DNA of 64,000 nt from Phellopilus nigrolimitatus (GCA_021029095.1 JAJOHG010000005.1:744001-808000); one strand, 5' to 3'. Counted from the first letter of the stretch, positions 36,104 to 47,879 are shown. Made by a program: numbers and translations. Notes: generated from the letters alone by a model not told the origin.

Positions 36104-39100
36104 TCATGAGTGCCCAAAATCGAGCATGCCGATAGTGTTCCCAAACCCAGCGAGAGAGATCGAGCTTCTAATCACTATCGGTGAGAGACGAGTAAAAGAA
36201 AGCCTAGGTATCGGCCTCCTTTTAGAAGAACAGTCATCATCAGCATTGTAATTTGTAGGCCTCAGCGTTGATAGAGAAGACGCCTGCAGTAACCCATCAA
36301 GTTTGGCTGGATCTACTATCCAGACTTCCCAGCGATCGAGGACCGAAGAGGACAACGCACTTTCGCGAGAGCCCTTTTCGTACTGTCTCGAAAGCTCATC
36401 TCCAGGACTTTGGCGCTTGCGTGGCTTGCGACGCAAGCCGAGGATCCTGTTGCCGAGTATGTCCCAGCCTCCCCTCTCACATGTAGCCTCCACCACGCGC
36501 ACTAATCTGAAGTTGCGCCATAAGGAGGGCACTGGTGCGTCTGGTGCGGAGGACGTCGTCCGCGGTATCTCGGGTACCGTAAGCCGTTGGTGCTCGTCCT
36601 CATCGCAAACAGTGACGCCACCGTCCTCAAAAGCGAAGAAGCTCGGCCGGTCGGCAAACTTGTCACTGTTCCGCCGGGTGGTGTCTTTTTCTGTCCCGCG
36701 CCGAGAGTGCATACCGTGCGCAGAGACCGGAAATGCACTGACGTCGGGAGCAGTGTCACTTGAGACCGATACGTGTCGACTGCGTGGGCGCAAGACCGCG
36801 TCCGCACCTGACGAAGAAACGAAACTTCCGCTTCTCGAGCGACGGCCGACAGAGCTATCTTTGACGGCGCTGATTTTAGACACCAGCGGCTGACTGAGAG
36901 GGCATGAGCACCTGCGGGCTAAAACCCCACGATCGACAAAAACGACATGGCCAACGGAATACACGAGACTAAAGCTACACAGAGGGACTTCACCACACTG
37001 TGGACATGCCTTGGCAGGGATGGGCAACAACCTCAGATTATTCACAGAACCGTACGAGTCGTCCAGAGTCGATATGCAATCGCCTGTCGTCCCGTCCCAG
37101 AACGTAATGATCCCAGAATACGTGACTGCCGCAACAAGTACGTGCGGTGCGTCTTCGATCTTGACTATGCAGGCGTGTGCACCTACAACGTGATCTTCGG
37201 GCGTGCCGGGCTGGATAAAAATTGCCTCACCAATAATCGGTGTGCGGCAATTGTCGATTATCTCCAGCGCCCCATTATCGAAAAAGAAACAAGCGAGGGG
37301 ATGTGCGGCATTCTGCGGCACGATCAGGCTCGCTTTGACTCTCTCATTCCTTGTGGGCTTGCAGGGCACCGGTACGCCGCTGAGCCATTGCACAATGGCT
37401 CCGTTCTCATATGCGGCAAGCACACACGGTATGCTCATATCCTGGACCTCCAACTGCGTTTGCCTGTTTATAATCGGGCGGTCCCGTATACGACTTTCGC
37501 TAGCGCTGAGCTCGATCTGAGTGACCGGCGACGCGTATTCGTTCAAGACGTGCTGCGCTAGTGGATGAACAGTATCTTTTTGGATCGCCCATATCCCAAT
37601 GATCCCTGAACAAGTACCGACGGCACAGTATGAGCCGTGGTCGTCCACTGCAATTGCGCTAAAAAAATGTTGTGCTGACGAGCTGGATGCACTCGGAAGA
37701 ACGAGATCGGTAGTGTCGACTTGAATATACTTTCGCAATGCGGCTAGCCAGAGGAAAACCTCGCCATCAGAGCTGACAGATGCCAGGATTGATCCGTCCT
37801 TGTTAGATGCAAGTAAGCCCACATCCGAAGCGAACGTCCGCGGAAGAGTTTTGAACGACGGTCGGTCTTCTATCGGGAAAGAAGCACTTTCCGCGTCAGC
37901 TTCGCCGTGACCTCGATGGCCTTCCAACCGATCTGCATCTTTGAGCAGGTACAAGAGCAGTATATACAGACAACTGAGGGTAGCACCAATGGGCAGGACC
38001 ATAACTTTGAAGATCCACCAAAGTGGCCGGAGAGTGCGCGCGGACCAGCGTGTTCTGTGCACGCGGCGCTCCGCTTCCATATCCCCGTCCTGATGGTCGA
38101 GAGTCACAATCGCGGGCACCTCGATGCGCAAGTGAACGAGAGGGTCATCATCTGGACTAAAAACGCGCCATATTTCACGCGCCTCAGTGTGCACTCCTGG
38201 CTTCATTTGCTCCGCCTTAGAGCGCAGAGTGGAGAAACGAGAGGAGGGGGAACGCGCCTCATCTTTATGGGAAGGCAACGTTGAATAGTACAGTGTCGCC
38301 GTGATAGCGAGCAGCTACAATGAGAATAGTTGAATGGCGTCGAAAGAAAACGGTAGACGCATTACTGACCAGCAGGAGGCTGACGTTTTTTGCCACACGA
38401 CCTCTTGTAATTTTCTGAATCCCTCTGCTGAATTTCGACAGCCGGTTCATTTTCATATCCTGCTTCTCGCCAACAGACACCGCACTACTTGAAGGAGCTA
38501 AGAATGAGTTTTGACGAAGGAGGTCATCGAGCTAAATGCAACAAGATCAGCACGTACGATCACATATTTCCGTAAAAAGTACGCGGGTAGTGCCCATACC
38601 TCTAACCGCTGGAGATCAATGGATAGCACCGCGACAAAAAAGGTGTGTATAAGGAACCAGTGGGCAACCAGTACGACGATCGCAAACACGCAAAATTGGC
38701 GGATCGCGCCTTGGGCAAAGAAGGCTATGACCCCTAGGATTGCATTGTATGTCACAACTTTGAGTGTATTGGATGTTCCCGCTCGACTCAGCCCAAGCCC
38801 AATGCGCTCCTTTACGGGCAAGCTTATTGCCGTTTTGACAACATCGTCTATCTGAAATAAGGAAACAAACATACGAAGTGAGATGGGCGACTCAGAAGCA
38901 GTCTGATTTAATCTCCTACCAGTCGAAACATGTTTTCGGCCCCCACGAAGACAATGACAATAGGAAAAATCCCCCTATAATATCGTCAGCACATAAATCA
39001 AAGTTATAGCAGTGAGCTTACCATGGAACGAGTGTGATTCGCAGACCGCCAATAGCACAGACACTGAGACTCGTGATGGTACTGCTCAGGATTTCCACTA

Positions 39101-40188
39101 AGCCCGTAACGCAAAGACCAAACCGGGAATGTACTGTGTCCATGCGTCTCATCGAGCCCGAAAAGTAAACGAAAAAGATTATGTACGAAAGATAAAGTGT
39201 CAGCGTGATTAAAGACACGCGCTGGCCATTCTTCATGTCTGGGTTGAACTAGGTAGCCATTTCGGTTATACATATCTAAAAACATGCATAAGCCAAACCA
39301 CTTACCTCCAATGCGAGAAGCAGTGGCTCCTGAATTTTGAAAGAAACAGGGCCTTGAGAAGAAGCAACATTGTTCAGAGCCCTTAGCCACGTGTTATGAC
39401 CGCTGGAGCCATTGCAGTCATCCTCGTGAAAGAAATAAGTAAGAGCAAGATAGGCGGCAAAATCAATTGACGACCCGTGAGGCTCAGCAGACTCGCGGCC
39501 GGCAAAGACCATAGGTGCCCTCAGCGAAAGGCCATCAACGGAGATATTTCGATGTGTATTCACAGTCCGAAGAAGGTCCTCGTCCATTTCTAAGATGTGT
39601 TCGTCGTGCGACCAAAACTCCAGGGGACTGAGGGTGATGCAGCGTCGTGAATGAGAGCTTAAGCAGTTAAAGTTACTGGAAGACAAGAGGTCCGTAAGCC
39701 TGGATTCCAGCTTTAAAGCTGAGAGGAGCATCTGGTGGTTTATAGCACCTGTGTCCGAATCGAAGCCGTCACTAGTAAGCAGGAGGCGTTCTATGCGGAC
39801 GGTCTTCTCCATCCCGCATCTCGCTCGCGCGACGGTATCATCTATTATGCGGAGGGCGTCGTGACCCGACCAGACGCTATCCAAGTCATTCTCGAAAAAG
39901 GATAGTGCCCGCACGTCCGGTGCGAAGATTTGACCGAGAATATGCGTCGGGAAACTAGTAACAAGCTTGGAGCTCGAAGAAGAGTATATTCCGAGCGCGG
40001 GGTAGAAGAGGGAGGTGATGACAAGACCGGATATGAGGATTAAACGGATTTGATGTGTTGCACAGTGTCTGTCCAAGTGGTTTTATATCTAAGATACTTT
40101 AAAATTATAGTAACTGAGGAACTTACATTCCAAACCGATGGAAGAACTTGGAGCTCCTGTCCCGAATCCACATAAGAACACCTCCCAT
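36104..40188 (-). CDS. SCAP-like SREBP cleavage-activating protein
   Basis: ER membrane escort of the SREBP sterol regulator. Exons 40127-40188, 39306-40068, 39022-39248, 38920-38974, 38600-38851, 38370-38531 and 36104-38314 give 1243 residues. The start MGGVLMWIRDRSSK is followed by HCATHQIRLILI and a first helix (VITSLFYPALGIY). A luminal loop follows, then the sterol-sensing region from about 285 to 450: FFVYFSGSMRR, GLVEILSSTITSLSVCAI, FVGAENMFRL, and the DDVVKTAISLPVKERIG stretch. After a last helix, the cytosolic C-terminal half has WD-type repeats (SSDGEVFLWL, VGTCSGIIGIWAI, YSGIITFWDG). The gene is divergent from PDX1. The ATG follows an in-frame stop; an alternative ATG lies at 40173. 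The pathway link to sterols is known for the family and not shown here. Confidence 0.9.
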
Positions 40189-40569
40189 TCTTCACTCTCT
40201 GCCCGTAAGTCAAAGGTGACCAGATAACGGGTCGCAAGTGCGATGGAGACTTTGCGTTATCCCAGTTGTAGGTCAAGTTTCGTGTCAGAGACTCTTTGCG
40301 CAGCGCATTCCGGATAGGCCTGGTGGACACTGCTTGAGACAAGAAGCATGAAGTGCAGACACGAGTACACTCACCTGTACTGTTGGTTAAGTTATAAGAT
40401 GTGCAGGCTGTATATCTCGCGCAAGTCGTGGGCGCCGCAGCTGCGTCTGGGAGCTTGTCTGTCTGGAGTTCTATAAATTTCTTTTCTTTTGCTCGCTTGG
40501 CTTCGACTCGTTCCACTTGAGCATAACTCAAGGTTCGGATCACCGGCACCCCGCTGGAGTAGTCGTATT
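40189..40569. promoter_or_regulatory. Divergent promoter of SCAP-like gene and PDX1
   Basis: 381 bp between head-to-head genes. A long minus-strand frame runs through it but is out of frame with SCAP exon 1 and lacks recognisable protein, so I treat it as leader or promoter. No clear sterol-response element seen. Confidence 0.4.
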
Positions 40570-41844
40570 ATGTCATCTAGGTTTCGTCCGCTCCTCCAAC
40601 TGACATCTGCCAGCAGCCAGCTCATCCTCGTCAAGGTCAGCATGCATTGTACTCGCAGAGCTTCATCAAGGATAGCTGTCACACTCAGCGCTTCAAGGCG
40701 AAGATGTTCGACCATTCTTTTTCAGGCCACGATCAATACCTATACTGACCTCTTATTGGCTCTATAGGCCTGCACGCAACCAGTTCGCGACATGCCATTT
40801 CCAACCTTGCAATGCCTGCAATGTCACCTACCATGACTGAAGGCGGAATTTCTCAGTGGAAGCTGAAGGAGGGAGAGTCCTTCTCAGCCGGTGACGTCTT
40901 GTTGGAAGTGGTGAGCACACATTTATGTACCTTTCTTGTTTGTATACGCCATAAATCTTATAAACCGGTATAATGCAGGAAACCGACAAAGCTACCATTG
41001 ATGTTGAGGCTCAGGATGATGGCATTATAGGGAAAATCCTTGTCAGTCCTATTCGCATGACCTTTGCTATCACCTCACCGTGACCGTCGTGTAGCTCCCC
41101 GATGGCTCGAAGAACGTCGCAGTCGGCAAGGTCATAGCTTTACTTGCCGAAGACGGGGACGACATTACCAACTTGGAGGCCCCAAAGGAAGGCACATCAA
41201 AGGCGCCTAACGTGCCTAACAGAGACTCAGAGCCCACAAAACGCGTGCAGACGCCTCAACAACCGTCTGCCCAGCCTAAAGCGCACGATATCCAAATTCA
41301 GCATACCCGGCCTCTCTTCCCTTCGGTGCAGCGGCTGTTGATTGAGAATAGCATCGAGAATACGGACAAAATCCAGGGCACTGGTGTTCGTGGCATGTTG
41401 ACAAAGGGTGACGTCCTTGCGTTTCTGGGCAAGGCTTCGTCGCCGCTAGGAACATATAAGGTGCCTAAGTCTGGGCTTCCTGGGCCGAAAGTGGCTAAAG
41501 AGGAAGCTAAGGTATGTATTTGTTGAGAGAAAGGCGACAGAATCTCACAAATTATCGCGCAGCCCCTCGACGGCCGGGCTATCCGCCAACTCATCGTTTC
41601 AAATTTCTTACAGTCTTCCTTACGTGCTCGCTCATTACCTAGTGAGTAATCGCTGTTTTCGAAGCTATCGGAGTTATCCATGCTAAGCATGTGGCAAGCA
41701 GGCTCAGCGACCCCCCATGATTTCGAATCGATCATCGCTGACTATCTTCCCGTTGCTACTGAGTCGCTTCTGCCCAGACACAATACTGTCCCATCTCTTA
41801 AACAGACACCTCCCACTGGATCCTATTTTGATGGATTAATTTAG
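40570..41844 (+). CDS. PDX1: Pyruvate dehydrogenase complex E3-binding protein PDX1 (protein X)
   Basis: Mitochondrial matrix protein that ties the E3 dehydrogenase to the E2 core. Six exons (40570-40705, 40768-40910, 40979-41041, 41095-41511, 41563-41641, 41702-41844) give 326 residues. The Arg/Ser-rich presequence ends near RRRCLHATSSRHAISN. The lipoyl domain follows with MPAMSPTMTEGGISQWK and the lipoyl lysine at residue 97 in ETDKATID. After a Pro-rich linker comes the E3-binding domain (FPSVQRLLIENSIENTDKIQGTGVRGMLTKGDVLAFL, written here only as its limits near residues 178-216). The E2 acetyltransferase core is absent and the protein ends in SYFDGLI, which is why I call PDX1 and not E2. 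The first donor (GTTCGA) is weak but is the one that keeps frame. Confidence 0.9.
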
Positions 41845-41940
41845 ACGAGCGTAGAACTTTTTTCTCATGTAGACATGGTATATTAATACTACAGATAACC
41901 CATATAAAGACAGACGTCGAGGAGAAAAGTGGGGCGAAAA

Positions 41941-42926
41941 CTAGGTTTCCATATCATCGTCGCTCTGATCATCTTCCGCGAAAACGATCTGCTCGGCCTC
42001 CAGTTGTACCGCTTTACCTGTCTCTTTAAAGCCTGTGTCTTTTCTCTCTTTTCTCGTTTCTTTCCCTTTGCCCTTCGAGAAGTTTGCAGGCTTCCCCGCC
42101 TCATCCTCCCCATCACCGATCCGGATCACAACGGTCATCGTGGACTTTCCACGCGTACGTATCGAGACATCCTCATCCTCGTTGTCGGGGACGACCTCGT
42201 CTCGCAGCTCCGCTGTGCCAGTGCGCACCTCTGAGTGGATCTCATCGGACGCGAAGGGCAGGATGGGGGGTAGGGACACGGCGAGACGTGCCAAATGTGG
42301 AATTGCCGCGCCCAGCGCGTGGAGATGCAATGTTTTGTAGCTTAAGCATTCAATAAGCAAGGACGTTAGTTCTGATTTGATCCTAGGAGACGAACGGTAT
42401 AGGCGCCTACACACCCGTCTTTGACTATGATATCCTTACACCGCCGCAAATATGCTCCAAGCGGTGTCTTACGCGTGACGCAAATGTAGCTTTTGCCCTC
42501 TGTGTGCGCGGAACGAGGGCCGGTCGCAGATACGGAAGTCGGAACGGTCGGGAATGGCCTCGGGGGAGCGAGTTTCCGTATTTTTGAGCCACTAGGGCAT
42601 GTATCCGTTTGCTTTCTTTTCAACGATTTTTTCGCGCTCGAGTCCTTCGAGGATGCCATCCCGCGGAGAGGCTCTGTGGATGGCCCTGCCTCGGTCTTCA
42701 AGGACTCCGCGTTGTCGCTGCGCTCATTCGACGGTGCTTCCTTGGTTTTTTTCTGCACCGGTGGTATTTTTAATGTCTGCGCAGGGCGAGAACCAGTCTC
42801 TTCCGCTGTTGCAGCAGACGCAATTTTGGCTTTCTTCGCATCACGTTCGACTCCGCTTGGTCCTGCCTCCGAACTCTTCGAGTCTGATCTCCGCTTGTTT
42901 GATTTCGTCGTCGCTTGTTGAGGCAT
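41941..42926 (-). CDS. RNase P/MRP subunit Rpp20/Pop7-like (Alba-like)
   Basis: Candidate subunit of nuclear RNase P and RNase MRP, which process tRNA and rRNA precursors. Two exons (42415-42926 and 41941-42340) joined by a 74-nt intron give 303 residues, longer than yeast Pop7 because of a Lys/Ser-rich N terminus of about 140 residues. The Alba-like core has SYICVTRKTPLGAYLRRC and then YKTLHLHALGAAIPHLARLA, which is the Rpp20 signature; the intron falls exactly between them. The tail is acidic and Lys-rich. It is convergent with PDX1, with a 96-bp gap. Confidence 0.85.
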
Positions 42927-43938
42927 GAGAGCTAGAAAAAGGTTCGCATTGCACTGTACGCGAGATTATGCTCGAGCTGTTGTTTGAAATAAAGACTCGA
43001 AGTGTGCTTGCGGCTTGATCGCGTTAAATGGACCCGAACATTGCGTGCCTGAAGGCAGTATTTGTGTGTGTTTGCATTTCACGGCGATAGCATTGAGTTC
43101 GAGAAGCTTCCGTGTCTGAGTTTTAAATGCTTCCGCTTATAGACTAAGTGGCGTCTACTGCCGAAAGTGGTGAACAAAACTCGACAAACCTGTCTATGGA
43201 CTTTCTCAGCAGATATAATAGCCTGGTGCAGCGTCTAAGCGCAGGCCATAGAGTTAGTTTTTATGCTTGTATTGATTAATTACTCTCTTCCAACTTACCA
43301 CTTTCTTCATGAACATAATGTCAAGCATATTACGGGACTCTTTCAAAATGAGAATGACACTTCGCTAATATGAAACATGCACGGCGTGCATTCTCAGTAC
43401 GCACAGCATGACTTTTTTCTACAATTTTCCGTGGTCTTTGCTCCCGAGTCAAATTCTCTCGTTTTTCTGCAAGTTTCGAACAGACCTTCTCGCGTACATT
43501 AATGTCTCCTGTACATTTCTAACTTACAGCAAACTAAGGTGACAGAAATTAAAACAACTATTTCTTATGCAGGACTTATCACCTTATTCCCTGATCACTA
43601 TGAGAGACAATGCCTCTGGGCAGCGCCGCTTCGGGTGCTCAGCGTGGGTACCTTCACTCTCCACCAGTGTTCACGATAGTAAACATCTTTACTAAAACAA
43701 CTTAGCTTATTGGGGGTTGGGACACTTATTTTCTTTGTACAGGTCAGGGAGTATGGAGTCCTTCTTCTTCAGACCATATAATCGCTGTAGCTCTATCGAG
43801 ACCCAAGGGATGCGCAGCGTTTGAGCCCGTGCTTTGTCAGCGGGGCATGCCTAAATATATAGGTTCAGAATCGAGATGAAGTAAAACACATAAATATGGG
43901 AGTTTTATGTACATCTATGCAGAAAAACAGCCTCTAGA
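42927..43938. other. Gene-poor stretch upstream of the relic
   Basis: About 1 kb with no open frame worth calling and no repeat or tRNA-like structure that I can recognise. It contains the promoter of the Rpp20-like gene at its left end. Confidence 0.4.
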
Positions 43939-44149
43939 ACCGACTGGTATAGATATGCAAAAAAGCTCTCGTTCATTTGTGAAAAAAGGCAAGAGATGGT
44001 TGATGTGCTGTTGCTCATCAACAAGGACGATCTTGCCTCCCCCGAGCGTTCCTTTCAAGCGTCTTACATCTTCGGGTTGCTCAACCACGTTCAAACCACT
44101 TGAAAGGTACGATAAAGAAGATTGGGAAGGTATTTGCACCAGGGCTTGA
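43939..44149 (+). pseudogene. Relic of an unrecognised coding gene
   Basis: One frame reads TDWYRYAKKLSFICEKRQ, then EMVDVLLLINKDDLASPERS, then FQASYIFGLLNHVQTT up to a stop at 44101. The next frame continues at once with LERYDKEDWEGI and stops at 44147. Composition and pattern look like a real protein cut by one frame change. I do not recognise the family, and I see no good start or exon neighbours. Downstream, another frame (44100-44297) is rich in Lys/Arg (ARKKRERERLIRQVWAKGK) and may belong to it. The call rests only on protein-like sequence, so it could be chance or a fragment of a repeat. Confidence 0.3.
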
Positions 44150-44834
44150 TGCTCGTAAGAAAAGAGAACGAGAGCGCTTGATAAGGCAAGTTTGGGCGAA
44201 GGGCAAGGTATGGATGAGGGGAACAAAGCCGATGAACCCCGTACGCCCTCAACAACAGCTGGAGCAGTCCATCTTTAATTTAGATTCTTCGGATTAGACA
44301 CTGAGAGTATAAACGTAGCTTCAGTTGGCTTAAGACCTCATACGGTGTGAATCGTTTGTCCTGAGGTCGCCATCACGTTGGCTTCCAGCGTTCGCAAATT
44401 CTTCACCTGCTTATGTATAGTTTTTTACAAGAAAAGAAAGCCCGAAGCTGCGCGGTCAGCTTTTGTTAAGCAGTAGCGAGATTGAATTGTCCAAATAGTT
44501 AAGTAACAGGACGTCCTGCAGTATATTCGTCCCCTGCAAATAAATACTCGTACACAATAAAAAAGCCCCCGCTGAAACGAGATAAAGAAACGGGGTAGAC
44601 ATAGTATCGGCGATCTAGAGGACGGGAAGTAGCATACGACGTTGGCAAGAAGTCGGAAAGAACATGGAAGCGACGATGAGGTATTATAATAAAATCAAAA
44701 TATACAGAGGCTCATCAGACGCAGAATGGGATATACATGGAGCATGTTCATTCACCCAATCGCGGCTCGCTTATGCCTCCAGATTAAGAAATTGGTTTGA
44801 AAGTAAGGAAGTAGTATATATAAGTACCGACGAG
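44150..44834. other. Gap downstream of histone H1
   Basis: 685 bp. Apart from the Lys/Arg-rich open frame noted with the relic, I see no gene. It should contain the H1 3' UTR at its right end. Confidence 0.4.
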
Positions 44835-45913
44835 TTATCTTACCTTCTTCGTTGACGAAGACTTAGTAGCTTTCTTCGCAGGGGCCTTCGGCTTAGTAGC
44901 AGCTGTCTTTGCCTTTGTCGTCCCTGTGGCAGCCTACAGGGTAACTATTAGCACAGTCCAAGAACACTTGTACGAGCGCATTACCTTCTTAGCCGGTGCC
45001 TTTCTTGCTGGCGCAGGGGCTTTCTTCGCTTTAACGGAGGCTTTCTTCGCAGCAGTGGATGACTTGGCGGCGGGCTTGGTAGTCGCCTTTGCAACAGTGC
45101 CCTTCTTCGCGACCGCTGTCTTTGCTGTAGTAGGTTTGGCCTTGGCACTGGTCGTGGTGATCTTTGATTTTGGCTTCGCAGCTGTTTTCGCCGTAGGCTT
45201 GATGGCAGGAGCAGGCTTGTTCTTAACACCGTTAACAGTTAATTTAGAACTCAATCATTCCTAAAGAATATGCTAGCCTCTTTAGTAGCCGTCGATTCGG
45301 CACTCCTCTTTGGGGGCAATTTGATCTTTCCGGAAAGACCTGCATACAAAAGAAGTAAGAACATAAGTGCTCTCCCGAGAGTGGAAACAATTCACCTTTC
45401 GGAAGAACGAACGTCCCCTTTTCAGCACCGTGAGCGATGGCCTTGTTGAGCTGAGAGACTTGAGCAGCGCCAAATTGAATTCCGTACTTGGTCTCAACGT
45501 ATCTGAAAGGCGAATCAGCGACTTAGCATACACGTGAACCCTAGAGCAACGAACTTCTTGATTTGTGGTCTGGAGACGCCGCTGCGTGCTTCTTCTGGAT
45601 GGTCAATGATACACTCCTAAGTAGTAGAAAAGGTGAGTGTTTAGCGGTAAATTTTATTTTGATGCATGCATAAATAACGCAGCGGAATGGAAACTATCTC
45701 AATTTCCAGTGACAAACTTATCAAGTGATTAAATACCGCGAAACGATTCTCAAGCGAAGGACAATTACACAAGCTTATGAAGTCCCAAAGGTGCTTAGAC
45801 CAAGAAGTATAACCTACTTTAATCATGTCGGCCCAGGATGGGTGACCGGCGGCAGGTTTGGACGCTGACTTCTTGGTGGTGGAGGACTTGGTGGATTTCT
45901 TGGTAGTAGGCAT
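44835..45913 (-). CDS. Linker histone H1
   Basis: Chromatin linker protein. Exons 45818-45913, 45555-45616, 45396-45502, 45278-45339, 44985-45221 and 44835-44933 give 220 residues. A Lys/Ser-rich start is followed by the H15 winged-helix domain (about residues 24-100): HPSWADMIKECIIDHPEE, GVSRPQIKKYVETKYGI, and LNKAIAHGAEKGTFVLPKG with LSGKIKLP. The tail is a long Lys/Ala/Pro-rich run, as in all H1 proteins. The intron at 45222-45277 has no usable GT donor. A GC donor (GAG|GCTAGC) keeps the frame, while reading on meets a TGA. The C terminus is uncertain: it may stop at KKVR, or a strong GTAAGA donor there may lead to a short last exon. Confidence 0.9.
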
Positions 45914-46333
45914 AGCGGAGAAAGAAAGAAAAGTCTACAAAGTAATATTCAGAAGCGTGATTAAAAAATCGAAGGGCGAATGGCGGGAAAGAAAATATTT
46001 GTTGCTGAGCTGTCGACGAGATGGTGGTTGTAAGTTGAGAGTGAAGAAGCGCGTCGCGCGCGCGCGCTCGAAAAGGGATGGGTTACTTGTGACAGAACCA
46101 TGTATGCGACTGACGTCACGCGCCTAAAGCACACACTCAAAACAAGCAAACGCCCACAAGCGCCTTTGTGCTGCTTTTCCATCATCAGCGACATATTACA
46201 CCATAGGCCTGCAGTTTGCTTTATCTACATTCTCACAGAAGAGGATATAAGACTCCGGTGCTGTTAGCCAGTGCGGATCTTAGATTCTCTTCTACGCGTT
46301 ACATATATACATATCCTTCCGCTGTGCCACCTA
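45914..46333. promoter_or_regulatory. Divergent promoter of histone H1 and the TEA-like gene
   Basis: 420 bp between head-to-head genes. A 13-nt CG run is at 46055-46067, and a perfect palindromic TGACGTCA (CRE/ATF site) is at 46111-46118, about 200 bp from both starts. The region is otherwise mixed in composition. Confidence 0.5.
46111..46118. promoter_or_regulatory. TGACGTCA palindrome (CRE/ATF-type bZIP site)
   Basis: Exact consensus for CREB/ATF-like bZIP factors, in the shared promoter of H1 and the TEA-like gene. Presence is seen; use in vivo is inference. Confidence 0.5.
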
Positions 46334-47879
46334 ATGCTCTCACCCCGTATCCCTCGCCTCTCCCCTGGTCTTTGTCCTCACCGTCTCGATGCCCGTCCAG
46401 CAACACCGACTCCGAGCTCATCTACGCTTACGAACGAAGAAACCCCAGGAAATGCTCGTCCTTCGCTTAAGCGGCAAACAACCGCTCCCAACCCTGTTTA
46501 CTCCTACAGTCGCATGAAGAAAGCAGGCATCTTTGCTGGTGGCCAGCAAGGCATTTGGTCAGAGGAAGTCCATACTGCTTTTCTTGAGGGTGAGATCAAG
46601 TGCGACACCACCGTTGGACGTACTGTCTGATGTCGCATTGCACGTGGCTTAGCTCTTCAGAACCATCCTCCCACGTCCACCTGGCGGACAAGCCATCCAT
46701 TCATTAATGCTTGTGCTCAGGAACAAACGGAGTATTACAAAACTATTCAGGAGCTCATATTCAACAAGACTGGCCAACCGCATTCTGTCGAGCAAATTAA
46801 AGAGCATTTTTCAACCGCCTTTTCGAATTCTTTAGGTAAAAATGCCACACTCCCACACCGAGAAAAAAAAGTATTCAGACAGTGTCGATTTTTCTTTCTG
46901 AGTGTCTATATAAGCATTCAAACCCGGTTTGAATGCTTATGTTCATATTCAGACGAGTTCGAGCCACGCTGAATGCATTTTTGTTCGGTGCGTCTCGAGG
47001 TACAAACCGATGCTTACTGATCATTCGTTCTCAGAAGCGACTCATCTCATACAAGAATCAACTAATCACGTTCATTCGGAAGTTGGTATACTACCCGTGT
47101 TAGTCACGGACGACACTGACGTGAGCTGTGCTCCGTCCTACGTTTCTCAGCTCTATGGAGATATTATACCCTACGCGGAAAATGGCTCCGAAATCCATCT
47201 TCTTCATCCCTCTTCAGCTCGCGCCGATAAAACCTCGTCGATGTCTAAACGCCGAAAAGCCTGCAATCGACCTACTCTTAATCTTCTCATTAATATCCCC
47301 CCTCCTGTTGCCCACCGTTCTTTACCAAATATTGGTGATGTCATCACACCAGACACCTCTATCTCCTCCAGTTCCTCGTCAGCCTTGTCCAGACCTTCGT
47401 TTGCGTTCGCCTTCGAAGAAGGGGTTAGCCCTATCACACCAATTGATCAATGTCACAAAGGCCCATTGGTCCCGCCGGAAGCACCACGCATAATCAACGT
47501 TCAGCGGTCCTTAGCCGGAAGATGGATCCCGACACCGACTGAGGGTGTACTTCCCTTTTTGACGTGCGCCGCTGCTGCGTCTTCACCAGACTCCATTGTT
47601 TCTTCAGGAAGTGGCAACGAATTCAGAAACAGGGAACCTGATCGATCTGGTGCGAAGGAACTTAATCTTAAGGCTCGTCCTAAGATGTCAAGGCGCTCGC
47701 TATCATGGCTTTCTATCCCCAAGCGTCTCGTTGCAGGCGAACTACAGGCTGATACAGCACTTGCAAGCCCTTTCGCTACCAGCGGTCCTCGTGTTCTAAA
47801 CTCTCCTTTGGCCATATCCGACGAACACGTTTTCGACGAGGCCCACTCAGATGCTACATCGCTCCTACACCTTCAATGA
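46334..47879 (+). CDS. Divergent TEA/ATTS-like putative transcription factor
   Basis: Three exons (46334-46589, 46653-46835, 47035-47879) add to 427 residues. Residues about 65-147 resemble a TEA domain. They start with GIWSEEVHTAFLEALQ, then a central part lacking the usual GRRK block, then YYKTIQELIFNKTGQPHS and VEQIKEHF, which parallel the ELI..YI..KTGK.R...QVSSHIQ helices of TEA factors such as TEC1 and abaA. The match is partial, so a DNA-binding role is inferred. The rest is Ser/Pro-rich with a basic cluster (SKRRKACNRP) that could be a nuclear signal. Intron 2 is 199 nt and holds a 31-bp palindrome. The start is the first ATG giving a Pro/Ser-rich leader; an in-frame ATG at 46271 is possible. 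Confidence 0.5.
46910..46940. repeat. 31-bp perfect palindrome in intron 2 of the TEA-like gene
   Basis: Two 15-nt arms (46910-46924 and 46926-46940; ATAAGCATTCAAACC and its exact reverse complement) flank one C. A 9-nt direct repeat TATTCAGAC lies on each side (46872-46880 and 46946-46954). Confidence 0.9.

Noticed and set aside
40189..40549. Long minus-strand frame upstream of SCAP
   Set aside because: It is out of frame with SCAP exon 1 and an in-frame stop separates them; no conserved text.
41062..41082. ATCACCTCAC resembling a sterol response element
   Set aside because: It lies inside a PDX1 intron, far from a promoter; a chance 10-mer match is likely.
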